Positions 1-8,513 of a stretch of DNA of 64,000 nucleotides are shown here, in pieces. The first letter of the stretch is position 1. Every line of letters begins with the position of its first letter. Source of the stretch: SCBR16-9 sp964537975. Its GTDB lineage: Bacteria; Hydrogenedentota; Hydrogenedentia; Hydrogenedentales; SCBR16-9. The stretch is taken from the NCBI GenBank assembly GCA_964537975.1, contig CAZIDP010000023.1:4393-68392 (forward strand), given 5' to 3'. The notes under the pieces are model-generated. The model searched no databases and was not told the origin of the DNA. It saw only the letters and a list, made by a program, of their open reading frames with translations. Position numbers and translations under genes: made by a program.

Positions 1-703
1 CGATAAGTTTGAAGCAAGCATCCGTATGTGTACGATTTTCCATTCCGGCAGCTGGTTGACGTCCTGAAACACACACATTGAGCATGAATGGTGAATTCAC
101 ATGTCGTAAAACCACACCATTTCGGAACCCGTGCTGGGCAATATCTTTTCCGACAATAGTTAGGTTCTCCAGAAAAACCCTCTCAACGACCCGCATAGAC
201 ATGCAATCTTCCGGGGTATAGTTTATGGTCAGGGCGTCGCCCGTTTCCTGTTGATTGGTGACCAATGACAAGTTGCGAACCTGGAGCGTATTCGGGTAGT
301 TTTGTTGATCAAACATAAAACCAACTGTATCTTCAGTCTCACCGGTGAACATGAATATGGTACTGCCGCATCCAGCACCCAACATAATAATCGGCTTAGC
401 GCGGCTTACTATGCGTCCACTGCATACACACGTTCCTGCCGGAAATTGCACCAGACCACCTGTTTCTGGAATAACCTCATCAAATATACGCTGTATTGCT
501 GTAAAATTGTCTGTTTTACCGTCTGCTTTTACACCATATTCGCAGGCATCGATATTAGCCATTGACGACTTTGGTTGCACAGCATTTGCAACAGCGTTTT
601 GAGCTAAAGCCATTGGGGCAACGGCCATACCACTACACCCCATTAACATCATGCGTCTCCGAGAAATATCTACGGCGCTGATGTCTTGTTCTGTTGGTTT
701 CAT
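1..703 (-). CDS. Tat-exported pectate-lyase-like beta-helix protein (5' part only)
   Basis: The gene runs off the left edge of the window, so only the first 234 codons are visible. The ATG at 703 is preceded by an AAGGTG-type ribosome site. Residues 14-35 form a twin-arginine signal (ISRRRMML, then a short hydrophobic stretch ending in A-L-A-Q). Residues 57-71 (YGVKADGKTDN, then FTAIQ) are the classic opening of the Pectate_lyase_3 / GH28-like right-handed beta-helix family. After it comes a pattern typical of beta-helix coils: VQFPAGTCVCSGRI, then short strands with VRNLSL and LENLTI turns. Such proteins bind or cleave polysaccharides outside the cytoplasm. The catalytic region is not in view, so the substrate and even lyase activity are unproven. 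Confidence 0.8.
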   Translation of the reverse strand, partial: MKPTEQDISAVDISRRRMMLMGCSGMAVAPMALAQNAVANAVQPKSSMANIDACEYGVKADGKTDNFTAIQRIFDEVIPETGGLVQFPAGTCVCSGRIVSRAKPIIMLGAGCGSTIFMFTGETEDTVGFMFDQQNYPNTLQVRNLSLVTNQQETGDALTINYTPEDCMSMRVVERVFLENLTIVGKDIAQHGFRNGVVLRHVNSPFMLNVCVSGRQPAAGMENRTHTDACFKLI

Positions 704-1140
704 TTTTTCACCTTCTATTCACATGATTTTTGGTTTTCTTAACAGCAGATCGAAAATTACAAGCGAAAATGCCTGGATCTAACATGTCCCCTGTTAAGGA
801 AAACAGAGAAATCCCACAATCTGATTGAATATGATTGCATACTTGCATGACACCATACCATGAGATTCTATAATCTATTCCGGAATTCAATTATTGCACA
901 TTTTATATATTTTACTTATTGATTAAGAAGGAAATATATAATCTACAATTAAAATTTTAAATATAATTTCTGGAAGATGAAAATTTGATGTAATATATCA
1001 GTTCAAATCTTATTATCTACTTTTATCTTAATATGAGGTACCGCATTGCTCTTGGTGTCAGATTTTCATCATTGTAGGCCATTTCATGATATACTTTCTT
1101 TATCTCATGGGAGGAGGACTCAACTTAATGGTATAAATTA
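704..1140. other. Intergenic region between divergent genes
   Basis: This AT-rich stretch lies between the divergently transcribed beta-helix gene and the PilZ/transpeptidase gene, so it should hold promoters for both. No convincing gene or RNA was seen. The only open frame inside (minus strand, 708-890) lacks family features. A strong Shine-Dalgarno sequence, GGGAGGAGG, sits at 1109-1117. Confidence 0.6.
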
Positions 1141-2628
1141 GTGGTAAATTCGAATTTTATCCTCTTGGAATCTAAGTCGGTGGAAAGACGTAGATATGGA
1201 CGCGCCATTGTAAAGCGCCGGGTTATCTTGGCAGATTTATATAGGTACACACCCTTGATGGAAGGTTATGCCCATGACATATCACCAGGTGGTGTCTGTG
1301 TTTCATGTGCATTTGAACTACCCATAGGATTGGCGTTGGAAGTGGAGGTATTTGACACTCAGGATGTTATTGATGCCCCCGCGCTGTTGGTTCGAGGTAT
1401 GGTCACTTGGAGTATGCCAGACCCATCTATGAACAATATGTTTTTATCTGGAATCCGTATCACTATGCGCATATCTGGTAGAAACATCCTACAACCAATA
1501 CGAAATTACGAAGCCGCACAAGGCGCCATAATGAATATTCGGGCTGCTGTATTTTCAAGCACGATTGGTATACCTATATCTTTACATTGCGAACCCGTTA
1601 ACAATGAGACTACGCAGGAACCATCACTGTCGGAAAAATTGTTCAAAAACAAAAAAATATTCTTGTGGTTATTACTGTTGCTTGTCTTTCTATTTCAATT
1701 ATATGGTAAAAGTTCGTCTGTGATTCCTGCAGAAAATACAACCACTGGTTCATACTGGAGAAGCATCAGAGATAATGCAACTACTGAACAAGCAGCAAAT
1801 TACACCTCAACACGGGTTGGTCCTATTCAAAAATCTGAATTATCAAATGAATTCCACTTGCGACCAGTTACCGCTATGGAAATATTAAGCCGTGGTAACA
1901 ATGCATTGGAAGAAGCACAACCCGACAAGGCGTTAACCCAATTTCGAGATGTGCAATTAACGAATTCAGCATCAACAACGGAAACATACCTGGGAAAATT
2001 GGGCGAAATACGGGCATTGTATGCCCTAGGTGAAGTCCATTCCGCACTGATTGCTCTTGATGTCCTTCAAAGCACCACCGGCAGAATGACACACGACGTA
2101 TGGCAGGATATGACCAGGGAAGTTCGTGAAAATATTACCAGTAATGCCAACAACGATCTCATGCCAGCCTTATCAGAAATACTCCCATTGATTCCAATAG
2201 CATCTTATGACGATTATATATCTGAGAAGCAGGACGATCCTGAAAAACGTATTGAAATAAATACTTCAGATTACGTTTTACATCTGATAGAATCAGATAC
2301 TGTTGTAGCCACATATCCTGTTGGTATAGGTATAGATGATTCAACACCACAGGGCATGTTTGAAATCGTCAACATGATAGTAGCTCCAGACTGGTATGAT
2401 CGACGTGAAGGCCGGGTGATTCCACAGGGAGACCCAGAAAACCCATTGGGGGACCATTGGATTGGTCTGGGATATGGTACTACAACTACCCCTTATGGCA
2501 TACATCCAACGATTGAACCAGAGTCAATCGGCTCCGATATGAGCCGAGGTTGTATTCGTATGCGGCCTGAAGATGCAGCGAAGGTATTTGCCTGGTGTGA
2601 GATTGGTGCACCTGTGCTGATAAAATAA
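1141..2628 (+). CDS. PilZ domain / transmembrane / L,D-transpeptidase (YkuD) fusion protein
   Basis: This 495-residue protein has three parts. Residues 15-115 look like a PilZ domain, the cyclic-di-GMP receptor fold, with both binding motifs: R17-x-x-x-R21 and D46-x-S48-x-x-G51 (HDISPGG). One hydrophobic helix follows at about 173-188, then a helical linker at 240-350. Residues 370-494 are a YkuD L,D-transpeptidase domain with H455 and the catalytic S468-R-G-C471-I-R-M motif. YkuD enzymes make 3-3 peptidoglycan cross-links or attach proteins to peptidoglycan. The predicted topology puts PilZ in the cytoplasm and the enzyme in the periplasm. The GTG start at 1141 is the first possible start in frame, but the strong ribosome site at 1109-1117 fits an ATG at 1128 in another frame (see findings). 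c-di-GMP control of cross-linking is inference. Confidence 0.85.
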   Translation: MVNSNFILLESKSVERRRYGRAIVKRRVILADLYRYTPLMEGYAHDISPGGVCVSCAFELPIGLALEVEVFDTQDVIDAPALLVRGMVTWSMPDPSMNNMFLSGIRITMRISGRNILQPIRNYEAAQGAIMNIRAAVFSSTIGIPISLHCEPVNNETTQEPSLSEKLFKNKKIFLWLLLLLVFLFQLYGKSSSVIPAENTTTGSYWRSIRDNATTEQAANYTSTRVGPIQKSELSNEFHLRPVTAMEILSRGNNALEEAQPDKALTQFRDVQLTNSASTTETYLGKLGEIRALYALGEVHSALIALDVLQSTTGRMTHDVWQDMTREVRENITSNANNDLMPALSEILPLIPIASYDDYISEKQDDPEKRIEINTSDYVLHLIESDTVVATYPVGIGIDDSTPQGMFEIVNMIVAPDWYDRREGRVIPQGDPENPLGDHWIGLGYGTTTTPYGIHPTIEPESIGSDMSRGCIRMRPEDAAKVFAWCEIGAPVLIK

Positions 2629-2717
2629 GCATGAGAGCAGATAAGGCGCATGGTATTCCCGCATACATCTGGCGGAAATACATCATCAACACGATCAAAA
2701 CACCTTGAAAGATCGGT

Positions 2718-4310
2718 ATGAGAAACTTCCTGACACAGTTTGGTGAATACAAACAAAAAATTGCTGCATCATTTGAACGTGGTAAACAATTCATTTCTCA
2801 TGATGTCTGGCATCTTGGCGCACCAGGAGAACCGATCCCGAATGGATTTATAACGAAACACGTTCGTGCATTAATTTTGGTTACCAGGGGTATAACCGAT
2901 GAAACACTTCTTTTACGTGCGGCAGCACTGACATTCGCTACCATGTTATTTCTGGTACCGTTTCTGGTGTTTCTTTTTTATTTTATTACCACCTTCCAAT
3001 TGGGTGATCGGATGTACAGCAGTATATCTGATGCCTTGAATACGCGTATCGAGAAATTGCTTGATGAGAGAAGAATTCCATTCTTGTCCCCTCCCGAATA
3101 TACAGAAGAGGAATCCATACCAGATATTGAAGAGGATTCTATTGAGCATGATGATGCGTCCGAGACGCTGGATACGACAACAAGTGAAGCGGAGTACAGC
3201 GAACGACTTATCGACCAATTAATGGAAACCGTATTTCCGATTTTTACGGACGAATCCGGGTTGTCAGACCGAGGCGATTTTGAAGACCCCATCAAAATGC
3301 TGATAAACCTGGCACAAAGTGGTGCTACCAACCCACAAACACTGGGTCTCACCGGGGTATTGTTTATTCTGAGCACTGTATTCGGCTTCATGCGCAATGT
3401 GGAGTCATCATTTAACAGCATTTGGGGTGTAAAGCAAGGGCGAAATTATTTTAAATCGTTGAAAACTTATTTTCTTATCACCATCTTGATGCCATTTGTC
3501 GTTGCCGGATACACCGGTATGGCAGCCGCATTGGCCAGCGATTACATAGCAACCACGCTCGGCCCTTTGGCCATTGCCATACGCTGGTTTCAGATTATGA
3601 TTGTCTGCCTGACTTTCAGTCTCTTGTACTACTTTGTGCCCAACACCAAGGTACATTACAAATATGCGCTATATGGTGGTATTGTGGCTGGGGTGTTCTG
3701 GGGGATAACCGCCTGGGCATATGTGCGATTTCAATTTGGTATGGCCAACTATACACCTTTTTTTTCTGGCTTTGCTTTATTTCCCCTCTTCATGATGTGG
3801 ATATATGTGAGCTGGATGATTTTATTATTCGGTGCCTTGCTGACCTTTGCCTATCAAAATGAGAAGACCTTTGCTATGGAACGTCTGGCAGAAGGAGCCA
3901 GCATAGCCTACCGCGAAGCACTGGGACTTCGGACTATGATTGAATTGGCGCGACGTTTCAGACAGGGAACGCATGGACTGACTCCAGCGCAAATGGCTGA
4001 GTCTTGGAATGTACCCACAAGGCTGCTGAATGATTCTCTGGAATACTTGACCCAGGCTGGTATGGTAACGCCCTGCGCGACAGAGCCGGTCACTTATCAA
4101 CCGGCGCAATCTCCAGAAAATATTCGTGTTTCTGATGTATTAAACGCACTCAGAGAATCAGGCAAAGACCCTTCCCTGCTGCGTGAGGAACCGCATTATC
4201 GTGAGTTGTTCAATGATGTAAAATTATATGATACAGCAACACTAACTAAAAATATTGCCCGATTAGCTGAAGAGATGCCGTCAACAAATGATGAAAAAGA
4301 TACCGGGTAG
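2718..4310 (+). CDS. YihY/UPF0761 (BrkB-like) family inner-membrane protein
   Basis: This is a 530-residue polytopic membrane protein of the YihY family, once misnamed ribonuclease BN. The family features are the N-terminal LRAAALTFATMLFLVPFL segment, the SSFNSIWGVKQGR-type region after TM2, and a YFVPNTKV-type loop followed by the last helices. Between TM1 and TM2 (about residues 115-170) is a very acidic insert rich in E, D, S and T. The C-terminal 130 residues, after the last helix, look like a soluble winged-helix domain (LTPAQMAESWNVPTRLLNDS), as in longer family members. The gene lies 90 bp after the transpeptidase and 13 bp before the next gene, so it is likely co-transcribed. The family's biochemical function is not established. 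Confidence 0.85.
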   Translation: MRNFLTQFGEYKQKIAASFERGKQFISHDVWHLGAPGEPIPNGFITKHVRALILVTRGITDETLLLRAAALTFATMLFLVPFLVFLFYFITTFQLGDRMYSSISDALNTRIEKLLDERRIPFLSPPEYTEEESIPDIEEDSIEHDDASETLDTTTSEAEYSERLIDQLMETVFPIFTDESGLSDRGDFEDPIKMLINLAQSGATNPQTLGLTGVLFILSTVFGFMRNVESSFNSIWGVKQGRNYFKSLKTYFLITILMPFVVAGYTGMAAALASDYIATTLGPLAIAIRWFQIMIVCLTFSLLYYFVPNTKVHYKYALYGGIVAGVFWGITAWAYVRFQFGMANYTPFFSGFALFPLFMMWIYVSWMILLFGALLTFAYQNEKTFAMERLAEGASIAYREALGLRTMIELARRFRQGTHGLTPAQMAESWNVPTRLLNDSLEYLTQAGMVTPCATEPVTYQPAQSPENIRVSDVLNALRESGKDPSLLREEPHYRELFNDVKLYDTATLTKNIARLAEEMPSTNDEKDTG

Positions 4311-4322
4311 CAAGGAGTTTGT

Positions 4323-5045
4323 ATGTTATTAACCGGAAAATCTGTACTGGTGACGGGTGCGGGCCGCGGCATAGGGCGCGCCATAGCCCTGGCTTTTGCC
4401 GGACAAGAGTGCAACATTTGCATGGTCTCCAGAACCGAATCAGAACTTGAAGAAACGAAACGATTGGCTTCAGCACTAACAGAATCTGTGATAAGCTGTC
4501 GTTGCGATGTAACCCAGCCAGAACAGGTTGCATCTGTGGTATCAAAAGCGCAACACACCTTCGGCAAGATCGATATACTGGTTAACAATGCTGGCTTTGC
4601 TGATTTCAAACCATTTTGGGAATATGATTTTTCTACTTGGCAAAAAATAATAGATGTAAATCTAAACAGCATGTTCCATTGTATTCAGGCTGTTCTGCCC
4701 GACATGATGAAACGCCATTCCGGCCGCATTATCAACATTTCGAGTGTAACAGGACTGAAGCCGATAGAAAATCAAAGCGCCTATTGTGCCGCAAAACATG
4801 CGGTGAATGGATTGAGTAAATCACTGGCACTAGAACTTCGGCCATATAACATTGCAGTACATGCAGTTTGTCCCGGAGGCGTAGCAACAAAAATGACTGA
4901 CGATGTTATGCCCAATCGGGATAAATCAGATTTTATGCAACCGGAAGATATCGCACACGCAGCCCTGTTTCTCGCTACCATGAGTCCCAAAATGACAACC
5001 GACGTGTTGACATTGCGCCGATTTGAAAGCACACCTCTGGGCTGA
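4323..5045 (+). CDS. SDR-family NAD(P)-dependent oxidoreductase (FabG-like)
   Basis: A 240-residue classical short-chain dehydrogenase. It has the cofactor motif TGAGRGIGRA near residue 11, DVT near 60, NNAG near 90, and the catalytic set S (ISSVTG) and Y-x-x-x-K (YCAAK). The C-terminal substrate loop includes the PGGVATKM motif common in FabG-like enzymes. An AAGGAG ribosome site sits about 6 bases before the ATG. Its stop codon overlaps the start of recD2 by one base (TGATG), so the two are probably translationally coupled. Substrate cannot be predicted: FabG-like SDRs range from 3-ketoacyl-ACP reductases to sugar dehydrogenases. Confidence 0.88.
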   Translation: MLLTGKSVLVTGAGRGIGRAIALAFAGQECNICMVSRTESELEETKRLASALTESVISCRCDVTQPEQVASVVSKAQHTFGKIDILVNNAGFADFKPFWEYDFSTWQKIIDVNLNSMFHCIQAVLPDMMKRHSGRIINISSVTGLKPIENQSAYCAAKHAVNGLSKSLALELRPYNIAVHAVCPGGVATKMTDDVMPNRDKSDFMQPEDIAHAALFLATMSPKMTTDVLTLRRFESTPLG

Positions 5046-7261
5046 TGACTGAACATAATCGGATACCTGAATCTGCAATGCCAATGGGGAAAAACAACTT
5101 TCAGGAGCTCCAGACAGACCTGGAACCTGTTGTCAGTGTTGAGGGCGTAGTAGATAAAATCGTGTTTGAAAATCCGGACAGTGGATTCTTCGTAGGCAAA
5201 TTACGGATCAATGAACTGACTGAACCAATCGCTTTTGTAGGTAATTTTCTGGCATTGTCTCCTGGTGAAACCGTACGCCTGCGCGGGCGCTGGATTGAGG
5301 ACAACCGGTTCGGACGTCAGTTGCAGGTCATTTCTTTTGATACACTGCAACCAGCCACAATTGAAGGTATTGAAAAATACCTTGGCTCTGGTTTGATTGC
5401 AGGTATTGGACCTACCTATGCCAAGCGCCTGGTTACCACATTCGGATTAGATACACTTCGGGTAATAAGTGAAGAACCGCAACGCCTTCTCAAAGTTGAA
5501 GGCATTGGCAAAAAACGCCTTACCCTGATACAAGATGCCTGGCAGGCCCAAAAAGCAGTTCAAGCCATTATGGTTTTTTTACAAGGTCACGGTATCACCC
5601 CCAATCAAGCTACAAAGATATATCGTCGATATGGGGATAATTCTGTGGCTGTTTTACGTGCCAATCCTTATTGCCTGGCGGACGACATCGCAGGCATTGC
5701 ATTTCGTAGTGCAGATCAGATTGCCGCGAATCTGGGTATTGCCAAAGATTCCGATGCGCGAATTAAAGCTGGAATTTTGCATGTACTGCGTCATGCCTCA
5801 CAGGAAGGCCATGTATTTCTTCCAACGTCAGAAGTGATCAAGCGAGCCACAGAATTGTTGCAATTAAACAATGCCTTTGTTACAGAGCGATTGCCTGAAA
5901 TCATACATTCTGGTGGTATGACACAAGACGATAACCGGCTTTATATAGAAAAACTTTTTCAATCGGAAAAGGAATGCGCTCGGTTGTTACTGAGGTTGAA
6001 AAATACAAATGTAAATAGTATACCTATCAAGAGTATGCCCAATGCCCTGGCCTGGGCAGAAAAAAAACTCAATATAAATCTTTCGCAAGAACAAAAAGAA
6101 GCCATTCAAAGAGGTATCTGTGACAAGGTTCTGATTATAACTGGTGGTCCGGGGACAGGCAAGACAACCGTCATTAACAGCTTGTTGGCCATACTGGAAC
6201 AGAAAGGTATCTCATTCTTGTTGGCCGCACCAACCGGACGGGCAGCCAAGCGATTGGAAGCAACTACCGGCCGCAATGCATCAACCATTCACCGACTGCT
6301 GGATTTTAATCCTCACAAAGGCGGATTTGAACGAAATGAGGGAAATCCCTTAAACACCGACATGGTTGTATTGGATGAAGCTTCTATGCTGGACATCCAA
6401 TTGATGCATCAAACTTTGCGTGCGCTTCCCCCTGCATGCCGCCTGATTCTGGTAGGGGATATTGACCAGTTGCCTTCGGTAGGTCCTGGAGATGTGCTTC
6501 ATGATTTGATCTCTTGTCAGGTCTTTCCTGTAGTACGGCTGCTTACCATATTTCGGCAAGCTTCTGAAAGCGGTATTATCCGGGGTGCGCATCAAATTAA
6601 TGAAGGAGTATTTCCAGGGTTCAACACGAAGGACTTTATCTTTATCGAGCGTGAGGACCCGGATCGGGCATTGGAAACCGTTATAGAACTGGTGCTACGA
6701 CGTATTCCCGGACATTTTGGATTGGACCCCATGATGCAAATTCAAGTGCTGGCACCCATGCGCAAAGGGCGAGCTGGTATTACCCATTTGAATGTGGCCA
6801 TGCAAGAAGTTTTGAATCCAAATGGAAAACCACTTCACAGAAAAAGCCTTCGAAATGGCGACAAAGTCATGCAGATACGAAACAATTACGATCTAAACGT
6901 ATTTAACGGTGATGTCGGTATCATTACGCTCATTGATGAGGATACGCAGGAAGTCGAGGTATCCTTTGATGACGGCAGTAAAGTGCTATATTCCTTTGAG
7001 GAAACCGATGATCTAGTCCCTGCATATGCTGTAACGGTACATAAATCTCAAGGAAGTGAATATCCCGCAGTAGTGCTTGTCTTACTTCCGCAACACTACA
7101 TGATGTTACAACGCAATTTACTATATACCGCTGTGACGCGGGGCAAACAACTTGTGGTTCTTGTTGGCAGCGCCAAAGCAATCGGGCTGGCAGTACGTAA
7201 CAGCAATTATGCGCATCGTAATACTTGGCTTAATGAACGTTTAAAAGAATCGGCATCATAG
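5045..7261 (+). CDS. recD2: RecD2-type ATP-dependent DNA helicase
   Basis: A 738-residue superfamily 1B 5'-3' helicase of the RecD2 type, the form found without RecBC. Order of parts: an N-terminal OB-like region (about 1-95), helix-hairpin-helix repeats (YLGSGLIAGIGPTYAKRL and KVEGIGKKRL), then the helicase core. The core has Walker A GGPGTGKTT near 366-374, Walker B VVLDEASM near 441, GDIDQLPSVGPG, and the C-terminal motifs VHKSQGSEYP and LLYTAVTRGK. Length and layout match RecD2 of Deinococcus and Bacillus, which acts in DNA repair and replication-fork stability. The start is set by the one-base overlap with the upstream SDR. Confidence 0.95.
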   Translation: MTEHNRIPESAMPMGKNNFQELQTDLEPVVSVEGVVDKIVFENPDSGFFVGKLRINELTEPIAFVGNFLALSPGETVRLRGRWIEDNRFGRQLQVISFDTLQPATIEGIEKYLGSGLIAGIGPTYAKRLVTTFGLDTLRVISEEPQRLLKVEGIGKKRLTLIQDAWQAQKAVQAIMVFLQGHGITPNQATKIYRRYGDNSVAVLRANPYCLADDIAGIAFRSADQIAANLGIAKDSDARIKAGILHVLRHASQEGHVFLPTSEVIKRATELLQLNNAFVTERLPEIIHSGGMTQDDNRLYIEKLFQSEKECARLLLRLKNTNVNSIPIKSMPNALAWAEKKLNINLSQEQKEAIQRGICDKVLIITGGPGTGKTTVINSLLAILEQKGISFLLAAPTGRAAKRLEATTGRNASTIHRLLDFNPHKGGFERNEGNPLNTDMVVLDEASMLDIQLMHQTLRALPPACRLILVGDIDQLPSVGPGDVLHDLISCQVFPVVRLLTIFRQASESGIIRGAHQINEGVFPGFNTKDFIFIEREDPDRALETVIELVLRRIPGHFGLDPMMQIQVLAPMRKGRAGITHLNVAMQEVLNPNGKPLHRKSLRNGDKVMQIRNNYDLNVFNGDVGIITLIDEDTQEVEVSFDDGSKVLYSFEETDDLVPAYAVTVHKSQGSEYPAVVLVLLPQHYMMLQRNLLYTAVTRGKQLVVLVGSAKAIGLAVRNSNYAHRNTWLNERLKESAS

Positions 7262-7262
7262 G

Positions 7263-7868
7263 TTATTGACCTGTACTTTTTCGCAGCTTGATTTGCTGGA
7301 ATATTAAATGCCAAACGAGGCCCGCAAACAAGATTCCAAGACTAGTCACCCAAATTTTCCATTCTACCCAAAATGCCAGAAAAATACACATACACAAACC
7401 ACCCACTGCAAAAACAGGTGGGTAGATTCGGGCAGTCGATGGCAAACGTAATGCAGTAGCTTCCAGTAAACCATAGGTAAGCCCATTAGATTTTGAATCA
7501 TCTCTCTCTGAAAACGGTATCCATTTTGCGGTTACTGTTTTAAACAACGCGGAAATTACAGCTACATTAAAGACATTAATCGAACATAATATGGTAGTAA
7601 CTGTAGCAAAATTGATTGTGCAAGAACATTTAATTATGCAAAGAACTATGTATGCTATAAGGAGGACCGCACTTACTGCTATCGGAACATGTTACATGGT
7701 GGTTTAACAAATTAAAAAGATGAAGAAAATAGCAATGATTACAGATGGCCCGGCAATACCGGCTGCAACACCAATGGTAACAAAAATGCCTGTCCCAAGG
7801 ATTGAACCAAGCCCCATAATTGTAGCGCCAAATACACCAATATCTCTTCGAAGCCTGGTTTTATACAT
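7263..7868 (-). pseudogene. Decayed APC-family amino-acid permease
   Basis: Reading minus from an ATG at 7868, the first 54 codons are a clean N-terminus of an APC-superfamily permease: LRRDIGVFGATIMGLGSILG, then GTGIFVTIGVAAGIAGPS. This covers TM1 and part of TM2. The same frame then meets a TAA at 7704-7706 and another five codons later. It stays open afterwards through hydrophobic segments and ends at 7263 with an APC-like C-terminus (a LRLPSTARIYPPVFAVGG stretch, two helices, a basic tail). In total 202 codons survive, against about 440 in the family, so most of the core is missing. The part from a TTG at 7547 could in principle be expressed alone. A pseudogene with an internal deletion is the simplest reading. 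Confidence 0.72.
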
Positions 7869-8513
7869 AAATTCACCCGGTATATTGCAGGAAACTATAA
7901 TAAAATGTACTTGGTAACGATATAATTCCAGAAGTCAGGACAAATAATTAAAACTGCTGATTAAAAATACTCAAGTTTGCACAAGTTCTTGCGATAAAAG
8001 GAACACCACAATCAATAATAAATCAAAATTGACCAATATTTGATTGTATCTAAGTGATATTTATCCAAATCTATATTCTTTATTATTGCCAAACTACTGT
8101 AAAATAAAGAGTTACGCAAACAATAGTGTTAGGCATGGTAGTTGCTAAATCTATATCAATCGTAATGAATCGGATTTTAGAAAAATAACAAAGGAGGATA
8201 CTTCCAGAATAAGTTAATTTTAATTAAAACACAAAGCACTCAATTCGTCAATTATTTGCAAGTATAAAACTTCAAGTTAAAAGGCAAAATTGAGAATTAT
8301 GGAAGGCCAAAAAGATACTTTACCACAACCTAATGAAGGCCTTCCAAAGCGGGACCTTGAGTATTGTACAAGGTCCCGTGTTATTTTAATACAAATCCAT
8401 ACCAAATTCGGCAAAGATTCCTGGAGACTTTTTATAGAAAATATCTATAAATACCGAGTACTTCCATATGCAACAACAAAACATATTTGGAAATACCCAC
8501 ATTTAGCAGTTTC
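7869..8513. other. AT-rich non-coding stretch with inverted repeats
   Basis: No protein gene is convincing here. The plus-strand frame at 8290-8520 is interrupted in character by two inverted repeats and has no recognisable features. The stretch may be the upstream remains of the permease gene plus regulatory DNA. A ribosome-site-like AAGGAGGA at about 8192-8199 is not followed by a usable frame. Confidence 0.45.
8350..8388 (+). terminator. Strong hairpin, possible terminator
   Basis: A perfect 10-bp stem (CGGGACCTTG at 8350-8359 pairs with CAAGGTCCCG at 8369-8378) with a 9-base loop is followed on the plus strand by a T-rich tract (TGTTATTTTAAT). A second 8-bp inverted repeat, GGAAGGCC (8301-8308) / GGCCTTCC (8338-8345), lies just before it. 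No gene on the plus strand leads into it. It could instead close queC on the minus strand, though that side lacks a T-run. Confidence 0.5.

Noticed and set aside
302..602. Two plus-strand frames of 85-87 codons near the left edge
   Set aside because: They lie opposite the beta-helix gene, whose translation has a Tat signal and a family motif. The plus-strand frames have no features.
7720..7917. Plus-strand 65-codon frame
   Set aside because: It is the complement of the APC permease N-terminus, which is clearly the meaningful strand.
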